From contig OX387202.1 of the NCBI GenBank assembly GCA_947561715.1, forward strand, positions 7,267,001-7,331,000: a stretch of 64,000 bases of DNA, given 5' to 3'. Below are positions 48,673 through 60,611 of this stretch, piece by piece. The notes beneath the pieces are model-generated. The model had not been told where the DNA came from. It searched no databases and saw only the letters and a program-made list of their open reading frames with translations. How positions within the stretch are numbered: position 1 is the first letter of the stretch; every line of letters starts with the position of its first letter. The DNA is from Ascidia mentula (taxonomy: Eukaryota > Chordata > Ascidiacea > Phlebobranchia > Ascidiidae). The position numbers and the translations under genes were made by a program.

Positions 48673-48869
48673 CTTTAAAAAATGAACAGAATTTGTCACT
48701 TACAAAAATTCACTCCATAAACGTTATGTTATGTTCTGAGCAAAAGTTCCATTAACACAGACAAAAATTAGAAAAATAGGGTTGGGATTTGTTAACAAAG
48801 GCGATATATTGACATTGAAAATAAATGAATTTATTCGCCACAAAATTAAAACATAAATTTTCGACTTAC

Positions 48870-48904
48870 TGCTAATCGGGCAATCGTTTTCAGGCACGCA
48901 TTTT
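48870..48904 (-). pseudogene. 3' remnant of an upstream TIL exon of gene D
   Basis: Reads KCVPENDCPIS and ends at a perfect GTAAGT donor in phase 1, exactly as the ends of TIL exons in genes A-C. The preceding cysteines are absent: at about 48905 the sequence becomes the 1.45-kb duplicated block. The exon seems cut by that insertion. It could still splice from an unrecognised upstream exon. Confidence 0.6.
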
Positions 48905-50359
48905 ATTGTACTACCCCAAACTATTACAAAACTTACAATCTCAGATAGAAATGAGCAAATTTCTCCTAGTTGGTCAGGAATTATGAAAAACTTAATAAAC
49001 TGTCCAATGGGCAAAGAGTGTTTACATTAACTTTATGAACTAACTTATTTATAATTACATTAAAAGTACAGAAACCGAATACAACAGGGAAGAAAATATC
49101 GGGAGGCTGTTACGTCACGGTGTCCAATGTGGTTGAACTTGTGACAGAATTTTTATGTATACTCGAATACGTTGTTGTACGTAACATTGTTTATTTTTAA
49201 ACTAATTGTGATCGAAGTAGTTCATTTTCGGCAAAACGTGAGTATAGACATGACTGTAATTATGTATGTAGGATCTCCATTGCAATTGTGAAATCAAACG
49301 ATACAGGCAACATTTAGTGATTTCCAACAAAGTATTGCCTAATTTATGTAGCATATGACGCATTACGGCAAATATTTTTGACTGTAAAAAGGTAAGTTGA
49401 AAAAATGAAATCAGTCCCAGAGGGGTCTTCTAAACCAGATATCCAACAGCAAGATTTGTTGTTGTGTAGAGGAAGGTTGAGGCCAGCTTTAAATTGTAAA
49501 ATGTGGCCTAATTTTATTTGCCAAAATAATATCCAACCAGGAAAAAATACCCCCCAGTGAAGCGACATAAGCCAATTGTCCCGCAAATAAGTTTCACACG
49601 AATATGTACAGAAGAGGTGGGCATAAAAACACATTTTGCAAACTCCACTTGAATATTTTTGCATCTGTGCTCATTCAATTCAAGGTTCGACACCCCCCGT
49701 TATTGTTGCCTTATCATGTGATCTGATGCATTATGAAAGAGGCATTTTCGTTTGGACGCAACTTACAACAAGGAAATTTTGTTACGCGGTTTACTTTGCC
49801 CACGTAAGGGATGTAACTTTAACAACTAAACTCTACAAAGTTTTTCACACACAGATGACCCGGCAACTGATCTATCCGTGTAATAAAATTCTTTGCGATC
49901 TTACTGAAAGATCTGCATCGTCCACCCCACCAACAGAAAAAATTTTTCAAGTCAAAATAGTTTCCACCAGAAATGTTTTCGAGTAAAAAACGGTTTACGG
50001 CAATTTAGCACTGACATGCTTTTTTGATGGACAAAACTTCACGTTAGTGAAGCAACCAAGCAACGACACTCCGTTTCGATTTATTTCCAAGTGTGTTGTA
50101 CGGGTGCACCTCATTTGTTTGCACATAAATATAAAGAGTTTTAATAGTCCGGCAGTTCAAATTATTCATTATGTCGAGTTTTTCGCCGATCCACACATTT
50201 CCACTGAACTCTCTTCACAACCGACTTGATTCAAAACATGTTCCAAGAACTTCTTGCGATATTTTCATTCTCAGGTAACCATGATAAAATTCGTTTTGCA
50301 GTGAACTGAAAAATAATGTAACAAGTTAATAATTGCAAAATTTATGTAACGTAAAGCAC
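48905..50359. repeat. 1.45-kb duplicated block, copy 1
   Basis: Nearly identical to 51724-53175; I count only a handful of substitutions and short indels by eye (for example AAAAAC against AGC near 49985). It carries a 116-codon plus-strand frame (49636-49986), a 106-codon minus frame (49344-49664) and a copy of the last NELFCD exon. No terminal inverted repeats or target duplication seen. Confidence 0.95.
50271..50305 (-). pseudogene. Duplicated last exon of NELFCD
   Basis: Identical to the functional exon at 53087-53121, with the same acceptor (TTTTTCAG) and coding [10 protein letters not shown] then TGA. It lies about 2.8 kb downstream of the gene's own last exon, so in principle it could serve as an alternative terminal exon giving the same protein end. 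Confidence 0.85.
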
Positions 50360-51051
50360 TTAATATACCCATGAGAATAACTAGAAAAAGGAGCAATTGT
50401 TGCGCAACTTTTATAAGACTTTTTTTTAATTTTTTTTTAATTCGGGCGCCCTGTCGAAAGTTTGAATACATATTTGTACCCAGCAGGCGCACCAGCAGTT
50501 TAAGTTATTATGTTTAGTAGAAATTCAAGCGCTTGCGGCAAAATTCCGAAGACCGCCAAGTGTTTTGTTCCTCTGTGTTGAAACACTGCCATAATGAGAA
50601 TGCTTCGAACTGAGCCCATTTCTATTTGTCGCCAAAATTATTTTCTGCTCGCTTTAAATTTCGTTTGGATCGCGCTTAGAATAAAAAATAATGAAATTCT
50701 TTCAAAGCGAAATACATGCTTTTGCACCTTAGACATCGTTTTGCATAATATGGTCTAGTTGTTTTTTTTTGCTGAAACGTGATAAAATAAACAAACATCT
50801 AAAAATATTCCAGGTTCTTTTGAAATGAATGCCGTTCGCGGTGAGTTAAAAAAATAAACTGATGATCATGTTGCATGAACTACTAACCTAACAAGAAATA
50901 GGTCGTAATCTCTTTTCAGCAGATTTTGCGTTAAAGGCCAATATTGTACTCAAGACCCAACACCTCTGTACTGCACAGAAATCATTGCTGTCTTGTGCAG
51001 CAAAACATGCGGAAGATGCACTTGATATACACCAACAGCAATGATTTACAC

Positions 51052-51117
51052 GCAGCGGACATAAGTGTTGTTAACGCCATTCACGACATACACGTGAATG
51101 GCGTCAACATCCGCTGC
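51052..51117. other. Imperfect inverted repeat (hairpin)
   Basis: GTTAACGCCATTCACG (51070-51085) pairs with CGTGAATGGCGTCAAC (51093-51108) with one mismatch and a 7-nt loop; an outer arm GCAGCGGA/TCCGCTGC extends it after an asymmetric bulge. Confidence 0.8.
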
Positions 51118-51467
51118 ACTTGCAATGTAATATAAGTAAAGAATGGATTGTAGCGCAATGAAAAGGACGCAAGAAAATAATAATTCTGGCGACTTTCTTG
51201 CTGTTTCAAGAAATGTTTTTGCCGAGACCTGCAGGCGCGCCACCTGATATGTTTATTTTATACGCGCAAATTCGGCAAGTCACAAATCTACGATGTGCGT
51301 TTTTTTTCAATAATCTTCACGGATCTCGACCACTGCTATTGGCTACGACCTAAGAAAAGATTGATTTTGCCCCAGGCGCACGGTTTAGCTTATCGTCTTG
51401 AATTCTATGTAAACTTTCCGTGAGCTTTCAAAAAAATGTGTATGATCGCCAACTATGTGCACACAGA

Positions 51468-51630
51468 GTAGTGATGTTCCCAGCTCTAAATTATCTGACC
51501 CGGCAAATCCGGTTATAGTTATCAATCAAATCCGGCCGGATAATTTGGATCCGGCAGTTTGTTAACACCGATTCGTGTATTATCGGTTTGGTAAAAATAT
51601 TTGATTGCCAAACAGAATGCTATGTTTTTT
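51468..51630 (+). repeat. Dispersed repeat with GGATCCGG core (copy 2)
   Basis: TAGTGATGTTCCCAGCTC at the left, then the GGCCGGATAATTTGGATCC core, then GTTTGTTAACACCGATTC; inverted relative to the copy at 25130-25300. Confidence 0.65.
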
Positions 51631-51723
51631 TTTATGGTTTTAAACACAAGCATTGGTCGATAATTTTACCTCAACTAATTGACATTTTAGCTACAATTGA
51701 AGCACATACCCACAACCACACAT

Positions 51724-53175
51724 ATTGTACTACCCCAAACTATTACAAAACTTACAATCTCGTATAGAAATGTGCAAATTTCTCCTAGTTGGTCAGGAAT
51801 TATGAAAACTTAAGAAACTGTCCAATGGGCAAAGAGTGTTTACATTAACTTTATGAACTAACTTATTTATAATTACATTAAAAGTACAGAAACCGAATAC
51901 AACAGGGAAGAAAATATCGGGAGGCTGTTACGTCACGGTGTCCAATGTGGTTGAACTTGTGACAGAATTTTTATGTATACTCGAATACGTTGTTGTACGT
52001 AACATTGTTTATTTTTAAACTAATTGTGATCGAAGTAGTTCGTTTTCGGCAAAACGTGAGTATAGACATGACTGTAATTATGTATGTAGGATCTCCATTG
52101 CAATTGTGAAATCAAACGATACAGGCAACATTTAGTGATTTCCAACAAAGTATTGCCTAATTTATGTAGCATATGACGCATTACGGCAAATATTTTTGAC
52201 TGTAAAAAGGTAAGTTGAAAAAATGAAATCAGTCCCAGAGGGGTCTTCTAAACCAGATATCCAACAGCAAGATTTGTTGTTGTGTAGAGGAAGGTTGAGG
52301 CCAGCTTTAAATTGTAAAATGTGGCCTAATTTTATTTGCCAAAATAATATCCAACCAGGAAAAAATACCCCCCAGTGAAGCGACATAAGCCAATTGTCCC
52401 GCAAATAAGTTTCACACGAATATGTACAGAAGAGGTGGGCATAAAAACACATTTTGCAAACTCCACTTGAATATTTTTGCATCTGTGCTCATTCAATTCA
52501 AGGTTCGACACCCCCCGTTATTGTTGCCTTATCATGTGATCTGATGCATTATGAAAGAGGCATTTTCGTTTGGACGCAACTTACAACAAGGAAATTTTGT
52601 TACGCGGTTTACTTTGCCCACGTAAGGGATGTAACTTTAACAACTAAACTCTACAAAGTTTTTCACACACAGATGACCCGGCAACTGATCTATCCGTGTA
52701 ATAAAATTCTTTGCGATCTTACTGAAAGATCTGCATCGTCCACCCCACCAACAGAAAAAATTTTTCAAGTCAAAATAGTTTCCACCAGAAATGTTTTCGA
52801 GTAAAGCGGTTTACGGCAATTTAGCACTGACATGCTTTTTTGATGGACAAAACTTCACGTTAGTGAAGCAACCAAGCAACGACACTCCGTTTCGATTTAT
52901 TTCCAAGTGTGTTGTACGGGTGCACCTCATTTGTTTGCACATAAATATAAAGAGTTTTAATAGTCCGGCAGTTCAAATTATTCATTATGTCGAGTTTTTC
53001 GCCGATCCACACATTTCCACTGAACTCTCTTCACAACCGACTTGATTCAAAACATGTTCCAAGAACTTCTTGCGATATTTTCATTCTCAGGTAACCATGA
53101 TAAAATTCGTTTTGCAGTGAACTGAAAAATAATGTAACAAGTTAATAATTGCAAAATTTATGTAACGTAAAGCAC
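51724..53175. repeat. 1.45-kb duplicated block, copy 2 (probable parent)
   Basis: Continuous with the NELFCD gene at its right end, inside the last NELFCD intron, so this is probably the original. It carries the same plus-strand frame (52454-52804; a further frame at 52791-53045) and minus frame (52162-52482). Neither frame has a recognised domain. Confidence 0.85.
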
Positions 53176-56100
53176 GTTTTAGATTGTAGTGCAAATCAAA
53201 ACTAAAACCATTTTATAATAAATAATTTTTAGCTGAAACACAAATGAAGCAAATATCCTACCAATAAAATCTGACACTGGGTCGTTTCCGTCGTCATTAC
53301 GAAGCGATGACGTAATGTTGTCGTTTTCAATTATTGGTAAAAACATATGAACAAAATCAGATGTGTAGGGTGGGCAGATTATATCAACCACCTAAAATCA
53401 TAACATGTAAATTTATAGTTTAATTTTAAAAGAAAATATTCTCGATTTCAACAATCTACACTCCTGACAAAAATTTACTTCCCCATCATCCAACAAACCC
53501 ACCTCCATCACAAAATGACGGATGAGAGAAACGTCAGTGTCTTGTTTATCAGCGCACTCTCGAATGTAAGACACAACAGGAAGAACACAACCTCTACTCA
53601 TTAAATGTACCTACAAAAAAATCAAAGCACCCACTTAATTTTTGTCAGTGATAAATATTACACTCTTATTAATTGGTTGTAAAACATTTTTCCAAAAAGT
53701 GAGGCAACTTTTAAAACTTTAAATTTATAATATTTTGAACACTGACAGCACAATTAATGCTTATTTTCCAAAGTATAGCGCTAGGCAAACATATTACCAT
53801 ACGATCCAACACAGTTTTTTTCAGTTCCAGCTGTACCAAGGTGTCAAGTTCAGGAAAAGGTTGTTCAAACAATTTAATAAGTAGTCTAAGGGCATCAAGA
53901 TGTACAAGTTGATGACAGGACACTATCTAATGGTTGACAAAAATACTGTTGAAAATGTATGTTAAAGTATACAACATCAACATTACACATAAATATAAAA
54001 AAAGTTTTTGAAGAGTGCATTACAGCATAAACTGCCTTGCCAAGTTTTTAAGTTACCTCATCAAGGAGCGTTAAATGTAAAGGTGTGTGGTCCATCTGTT
54101 TCTCAAAGTAGGTAGAATCAGAAACAGTTTGTTCAATCCAACGCAAAACACCAGTTGCAACAACAGGGTACCTGTGGCAATGAGAACATAGTTACAAATG
54201 TGATGATATTTTGCACTGTTTTAGTGAAACTAAAAAAAATGTAATCAGAATCTTGTCTAGATACCTTATGCAATGATATAATGTTCCTATTTCCGCAAGG
54301 AGCTCCATCTGACCCTGACCTCCACACACTAGGTGGTGCACTTTGTCAATTGCTTGTGATGTTTGGATAAGCTCATCACGAAGAATGGAACGTCGGTCAC
54401 CCTAAAAGTTGATTTGTTGATAAAACTGATTTTAAATATTATTTAACCAGTTTGTTTTCAACTAACCTTGTGCCATTTCTCATTAACACTGGCTGCATAT
54501 GCAAGAAGGTAAATGTATTTGTGTTTGTGATCAGGATTAATCTTCGGCCCCTTGCTTGTAAATAGTGAATCCACAAAGAGTTCAAGAAAAAGCGGATTCT
54601 GATAAGAAAATTAATTGTTGGTTTATATTTCATACATCATGATAACATGCGTTTTATTTGTAGTTTGTGCTTGCAGAACAATAAAAGGGTTTTACCAAAA
54701 ATATGAGTCAATTAAAAAACTATTTTAGGGTGATGTAATGTAACATGAAGCAGTTACTTCCAACCATTCAGTTATGATGAACCAAAAAAAATGTTGTTTT
54801 AGCAGGCCCATTATTTTTTTGACTTGCCAAAACTTGTCAAAATAGTTCTTTAAAGTCAAAATTTGTTTTATTTTTTAGGTCAAAAAATAATGGTCATAGT
54901 TATAAGGAATATTTGTAAACCAACCCTTAGTAATGACACTGGTGGAGGATCATCAGACGAGAAAAGTTTATGAAGAGCTGTTACATCCCCAGGGTTTAAT
55001 TGACTTTTGGACAGCATGGCCATGATTGCCTGTCTTGCTCGTGGGTGTGATGAGGCCCCTCCTAATGCCAGGGTTATGTGGGTGACATCATGACCCCTGA
55101 AGAAAACAAACAAAGTTTACATTTGAAATTAAACTTTATCATGTATACAAATACATTTCAGTGGATGTTGACCTAATATGAGTGTGCAAAAAAGTTCATG
55201 TAAACTAGAAAACACAGTTACAAGGCCTTAAAACACCTTTAAAGCTCATGTGTTACAGATTTGGAAATTGTTAAGTTATGCACTGGAATAAAGTTTATTT
55301 TTCTTACTAGTAAAATAGGTATGCATGACAAGGTAGTAAGTACAATGGTGTATTATGTTCCACCACACTTACACAATCAATATAACTATGGCATAACAAC
55401 CAATAATCTGGGCGCCAAATCAATTCTTGAAATAATATTGACTTTAAAATGTTTAACAAAAAAACAAGGTTTGTTTTCCTGCCTGTTTTTATGGCGTGGA
55501 GTAACTCCTATTGTCATAAGAAATTCAGATTTGAAAACAATTCTTACTTTTGTCTGGCATATTTCTGAACTTCTTGTGAAATTCTCCTTACAACAGAACC
55601 ACCTCGCTTTTCTTGAGCAAGAACAGCCATCACAACTTGTGTGTAGAGATAAGTATGCTCAGCATGACACACCATTTTCTGTTGTGACAAATCCAATTTG
55701 TAGAGGATAGTGTACTTTTTATTTAAGTTAAAGTAATGATTTGGTAGAATACTGTGTATATATAGAAACAGCATAATTCCATAATACAACTTAATTGATA
55801 TAAAATAATAATTTACTGCAAATTCTGGAATATGGCGGTTCAAAGCCTCTTCTCCTCCGTCCTTCAATATTGTGGCTAAACAAGTTCGTAGAACACGAGA
55901 AAATACTTCTATTTGTGTACAAGCTGTTGAAACATTGGTGATCTCTGCTTGATAACCAGCATCTGATATCAACTAAAATTAGAAATACAATAAAGATAAA
56001 ATTTGAACACTGATCACATTTGAATCAAACATAAACAAATTTTTAAATAACCCTTGTTCACAACCAAAAAATCAATATAGAGAAATAAATCAATTTCGCA

Positions 56101-57995
56101 ACTTGAAAAATACGATGCCTGACTGGGTAACGTGACTAACAATTGGAAAGCACAATACAAGTAAAAACTTCATCCTAACAAAATAACAGACAAGTTCCAT
56201 AGGTTAAATCACAGAAGGTCACACCTTTATTGTGAAGTTTAGCATGAGGCAGTCTGGGTATTCCTCAGCTAGTTTATAAAACAATTGTCTCCATTTTTGA
56301 TGAGCTATCATGCTTTCAAGCCATGAAGGAGTCTGAAAATAGCATTGGAAAATAACATACATTACATGTTTGACTCCACTTTGTTCTTGTATCATTGCCT
56401 CAAAAAATCACCGACTGAAATGAGCAGTTTGTATTTACAACTAAATATCACCATGAGTGTAAACAATTGTTGCAGCTTTTAAAAAATTTCATCATGATTG
56501 GTAATTAATTAAAAACATTTTATAAATAAATTTTAGTAGCTACAATGCAAGTCGAAATAATTCAGTGGTTATTTTAAAAATATTTTTAAATATGTTTACA
56601 TACAATTATGAAAAAGCTGTTTATGCTTTGATGATTTGAAAAAAACTTGAAGTTGCTTTGATAAATATTTTTTATAAAACCTCGAATATAAATGGGCTGC
56701 ATACAAACCTCTCCCTCCTCGGTAAAAATTGTATCAGCTTTTTTAGGATCAAAGTGTTTTAATAACAAATCTTTCAAATGATCCTCAACCAAATCCTGAA
56801 CTTCAGTTGGTGCAAGGCCTGTAAGATATGGACAAATATTTAGAATTTGACTAAAACATGAAGAGTATTATCACAATATAAACATATTCCATTTACAAAA
56901 AGGCAATATAGACATATACCATACACAAAAGTTTCAATATAGCACTGCATGATCAAATGTGACTTCTAATTATGAACATGGTTTGAGGATTGTCCATTGT
57001 AAAAACACAAAAGATGTTTGAAAATCAATAAGCCAGTGGTTGCCAAAATGCTCACTCCCTGGTGCCTTGGTGTGTTGCTTTAAATCAGAACATGCATGAA
57101 ACTATAGTAAAGGCTCTGGCAGGCAATGCTATTTCCAGCAGCAATATGCACAGAAACTTATCTTAAATTTTTTTCAACCTAAATGTAATTTACCAATCGT
57201 ACAAATTAAGAAACGCAACAAATGACATTTATGCTTTTCAATTAACAAACAAAACAAAGTAGTCTTGTGTTTCACTTTTCATTAAATAAATAAAAAAATC
57301 TTCCTCATACATTAAACATTTGGGAAAGTTCTGTATACAACCTAAGAAAACCTTACCACACATGATGAGCCACTCAGCCAACAAGTTTACAGTTTGTGCC
57401 ACTGCTGTGTAATTATCCGATAACAACTCCACAACTCTTTCAGGCATTCCACCAGCTTGAAAATACCTAAACAAACACAGAAATAACAAGCTAAAAGAGG
57501 ATAATTTGGGAAAATCATATGTGATTTTTAACTGAGCCCACACATTAAATATTTCATATAAAACACATAACATACTTTTTTAGGCAGGTAAAAATTGATG
57601 ATTCCATAATAAAATCCCTTCCTTCCATTTGGGAAATGCAGTTCCGCTTCACTGCCTCTGAATCATCCTCAACATCAACTGTTGCATCCATCTGTTTACA
57701 TGTATAAAAATATGATAAGATAGTTTAAAAATCAAATGAAAAATCACTAGAATCTATTTGAATAGGAAACTGATAATGTCCTTTTTAGGGCGAAAGAGTT
57801 TTTTTTTTCAGTTTAAGCTCAGCAAATTAATTTTAAATCATTCGTATTTTAACACCAGATGCCAGGATGTCAAAAGCCAATAACAAACTTTCAAGTGTTT
57901 AACAGAAAACCAGTTTTAACCCAATATGTGGGAATATGAACACTTACCGCTTGCATGTCTGGCTCATCACCCCAAGAACCATCGCTGTCATCCAT
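53087..57995 (-). CDS. NELFCD: NELF-C/D (TH1), negative elongation factor subunit, 578 aa
   Basis: Subunit of the NELF complex that holds RNA polymerase II in promoter-proximal pausing. Fifteen exons join in phase: 57948-57995 ([12 protein letters not shown]), 57576-57691, 57357-57466, 56709-56818, 56225-56332, 55817-55972, 55548-55678, 54925-55096, 54467-54598, 54265-54401, 54057-54171, 53798-53926, 53503-53610, 53262-53391, 53087-53121 (TGA). Family blocks seen in order: [150 protein letters not shown]. The length is close to human (590). Confidence 0.97.
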
Positions 57996-58932
57996 TTTTA
58001 ACAAAAAAAACTTCACTTATTAATCAGCCTAATTGTCTGAAATCTAACATGCAAAAAATTATAAATCATGCTTGTAACAAATTGTTGGTGGCACTTAATA
58101 CATCAACAATACACACATATTTCAGCAACTTACCACACAGCTTGTTGGGGGTATAAGAGAGTATGGAAAAAGCTTTTACAAAAAAAACAACAAACAGTGA
58201 GGATTTTAAAAGTACCATCTCATGCGATGCAGATAAATACACACAAACGTTTTTGTGCTACAGAAATACTTGATTTATACATTGTGTTCAAACAAAAAAA
58301 CTTGATCATTGAATCACACTTGGCATGCATATTATTAAACACAAAATAGAGCCAAATTCTTACATTGAAATATTAATATGCTACAATGTCCGGCTTTAGA
58401 GTTTTGTAAAATAGAAAAATTGTGTGAAACATAATAAACAGAATTGAAAGCACATCACATGTGTAAACCCTCACTTTAGCAGATGCCAATATAAAAATTT
58501 TACAATCTATAATACTGTGCTGTGTAAAAATTAAATGAAGGTATGCAAGTGAATGAATATTAAAAATTAAAATATATTGACTAGATATCAACTGCTACCT
58601 TGGTACCACCATTGGTCTGCATTCATTTCTACATTGAGGTGTAAATTTTTCAGTACATAATAACAAGTTGCTTCATTTACGTGGCATAAATCAGACTTAA
58701 TATCACAATCATGCTGTAAGATCTAATTCCCACAAAATCATAGCATAAAGATTTTGCCACTTATTGGCATGGCTTTACTAAACATTTATCACAAAAATAC
58801 ATTTATGGCTGAAATATTATAAATGCGCTAAAACAATAAACACAGGCAAACATTTGAAGTGAATAAATTGCAAAATAAGTATGTTTGCTGAAATTCAAAA
58901 CATAACACTGAAGTTAATGGAAACAGAATTCA
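57996..58932. other. Intergenic between NELFCD and FEZ
   Basis: Both genes are on the minus strand. The part near 57996 should hold the NELFCD promoter and the part near 58900 the FEZ 3' UTR. No further coding sequence or repeat was recognised. Confidence 0.4.
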
Positions 58933-60177
58933 TCACAATCTTAGGGTATGTTGACTGTTTGTTGCAGGAGCTGGACACAAAACTGTCAAAATATACGATG
59001 TTAGCATTGATGGAACATCATCGCTGTCAGCCTTAATAGCATTTAAAAGTCTGTTTAACGCTTGCAAGTTACCAACTGATAAGTCACCTCTGTTACAAGG
59101 GATGGAGGTGGTAAGGTAATGGCCATCAGCACTTGACATAGAATCAGCAGTAGCACTGCGCTTAAGTCGACTAAACTTAGTGGCTGATGATGCTATACTT
59201 AATTTATTGTTGTTGCGGAACTGTTCTTGCTTGTATTGCACTTCTAACACATTGGATATCAATGAGTTTCGGACTTCATTTGCAAATTGAAGTTCGTCAC
59301 GATAATTTAACTGCAGCAAAAGTTCACTTGACAAGGACTTTACCTCCGATTCCAGCTGTTCACTAATTGAATTAAGTTCCGTAATACTAAGGAATTTCAA
59401 CTCCATTGCTCTGCCACTTTCTTCTTGGCTTGATGGAGAACCAACTGACTGTCTATGAACCTCAGCATCAAATGGAACCTCTTCATTTTCAGAATATGTT
59501 TCACTGATTATGATACCAGTCTGTTCTTGTACTTCTAGATCAGCAGCAATGTCCGCATCATCAGCTTTCATCATAATTTGTTCCAACTCTTGAATAACTT
59601 CATCAGCAGTCTGCATAACTGTTTCATCAGTGTCAACAGAATGGGTGAAGAAAATGGGATCACTTTGGTCACTGTAAACATTATATTCAACCATTTTGTG
59701 CAAATCCATTTGTTCTAACAAGTCAGGGTCTTCAACTTCTTTATCCAGACCTTCACTTTTATTGAGGGGCAACTTTTTGAATGCCAATTCTAGAGCTGGA
59801 ATATGAAGTTTACGTATATGTGATGCTTTCCAATTTAAAGGTTGAACTAAGCCATAGTTATCAGTTAGTCTTTTCCAAATAGAGTTTTCAAGCAGTATGT
59901 TATCTTCAAGACATGTTACTTGTTCATTGTCAGTTAATCCTCCAGTGCAAGTTATACGAAAACATGAGGAAAGCGTTTCCTCGAATGAATGAACCAAATC
60001 CTCCATGCTGTGGTAAGCTGCATTTTCAAATAAAGAATTGTCATTTAATTTTTCAGTTTCCTCATAAGTTTTACTTTCATCGTGTTTAAAGGTTTCTGTT
60101 TGATCGAATTTTTGGTTGGTTGAAAAACTAGAAAAGTTCTCCCATTCTTCATCTAGTTGAGCGATTGGAGCATCCAT
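58933..60177 (-). CDS. FEZ: FEZ / UNC-76 kinesin-1 adaptor, single exon, 414 aa
   Basis: Adaptor that links cargo to kinesin-1 and is needed for axon outgrowth and fasciculation. Visible in order: SMEDLVHSFEETLSSCF (residues 57-73), the conserved IWKRLTDNYGLVQPLNWK (100-117), an acidic middle (ADEVIQELEQIM at 191), the SITELNSISEQLE...LLLQLNYRDELQF...NSLISNVLEVQ coiled-coil region (264-314), and the C-terminal block HYLTTSIP...VGNLQALNRLLNAIK...VPSMLTSYILTVLCP (353-402). All match vertebrate FEZ1/FEZ2; the two cannot be told apart, so it is probably the single pre-duplication gene. The entire CDS is one exon. It starts 435 bp from the receptor gene on the other strand. Confidence 0.95.
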   Translation of the reverse strand: MDAPIAQLDEEWENFSSFSTNQKFDQTETFKHDESKTYEETEKLNDNSLFENAAYHSMEDLVHSFEETLSSCFRITCTGGLTDNEQVTCLEDNILLENSIWKRLTDNYGLVQPLNWKASHIRKLHIPALELAFKKLPLNKSEGLDKEVEDPDLLEQMDLHKMVEYNVYSDQSDPIFFTHSVDTDETVMQTADEVIQELEQIMMKADDADIAADLEVQEQTGIIISETYSENEEVPFDAEVHRQSVGSPSSQEESGRAMELKFLSITELNSISEQLESEVKSLSSELLLQLNYRDELQFANEVRNSLISNVLEVQYKQEQFRNNNKLSIASSATKFSRLKRSATADSMSSADGHYLTTSIPCNRGDLSVGNLQALNRLLNAIKADSDDVPSMLTSYILTVLCPAPATNSQHTLRL

Positions 60178-60611
60178 ACCGGAAACCTCGCCAGATACAA
60201 AAACACGTATTTACATCTGACAGTTTTTTAACATTTTAACCAGCTATATTACTAATAGCAAGTGCCTGAAACTGCCTTTTTGCTGCTAACTTCAGTAAAC
60301 TTTGTGTGTGTGCGTCAGTGCATGAACGATTGATTACTGCGTCATGGTCCACTAACCATTAAAATCAATTGAAATCACATTTAACATTTTGCTTTTAAAA
60401 GCTCCTATGCTTGCAAAAATATTCTTCAACTATCTTAAACTTACAGCCGCCAGATAGCAGTGACAGGGTGGTTTTTGTTTATATCTACTTTGCCGAATCG
60501 AACAGATCGGCTCAGTGATAAAACAAACCCTTTGTGATGCAACAACGGTACTGCGATTCCTTTGTAGTTTTTGTTTGCAATACGATTACGAATCAACATT
60601 CGAAATTGACG
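60178..60611. promoter_or_regulatory. Shared upstream region of FEZ and the glutamate receptor
   Basis: Two genes with neuronal functions diverge from this 434-bp gap, so it is a candidate bidirectional promoter. No TATA box or known motif is clear on either strand. Confidence 0.4.

Larger units (their letters stand above)
50360..51723. other. Spacer between the two 1.45-kb copies
   Basis: No gene seen. 50880-51010 is related to 33640-33800 near gene A. A hairpin lies at 51052-51117 and the second GGATCCGG repeat at 51468-51630. Read on the minus strand, 50360-50420 has TTATAAAAG and then a hydrophobic stretch (QQLLLFLVILMGIL), which could be a promoter and signal peptide remnant of gene D, but this is a guess. 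Confidence 0.35.
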
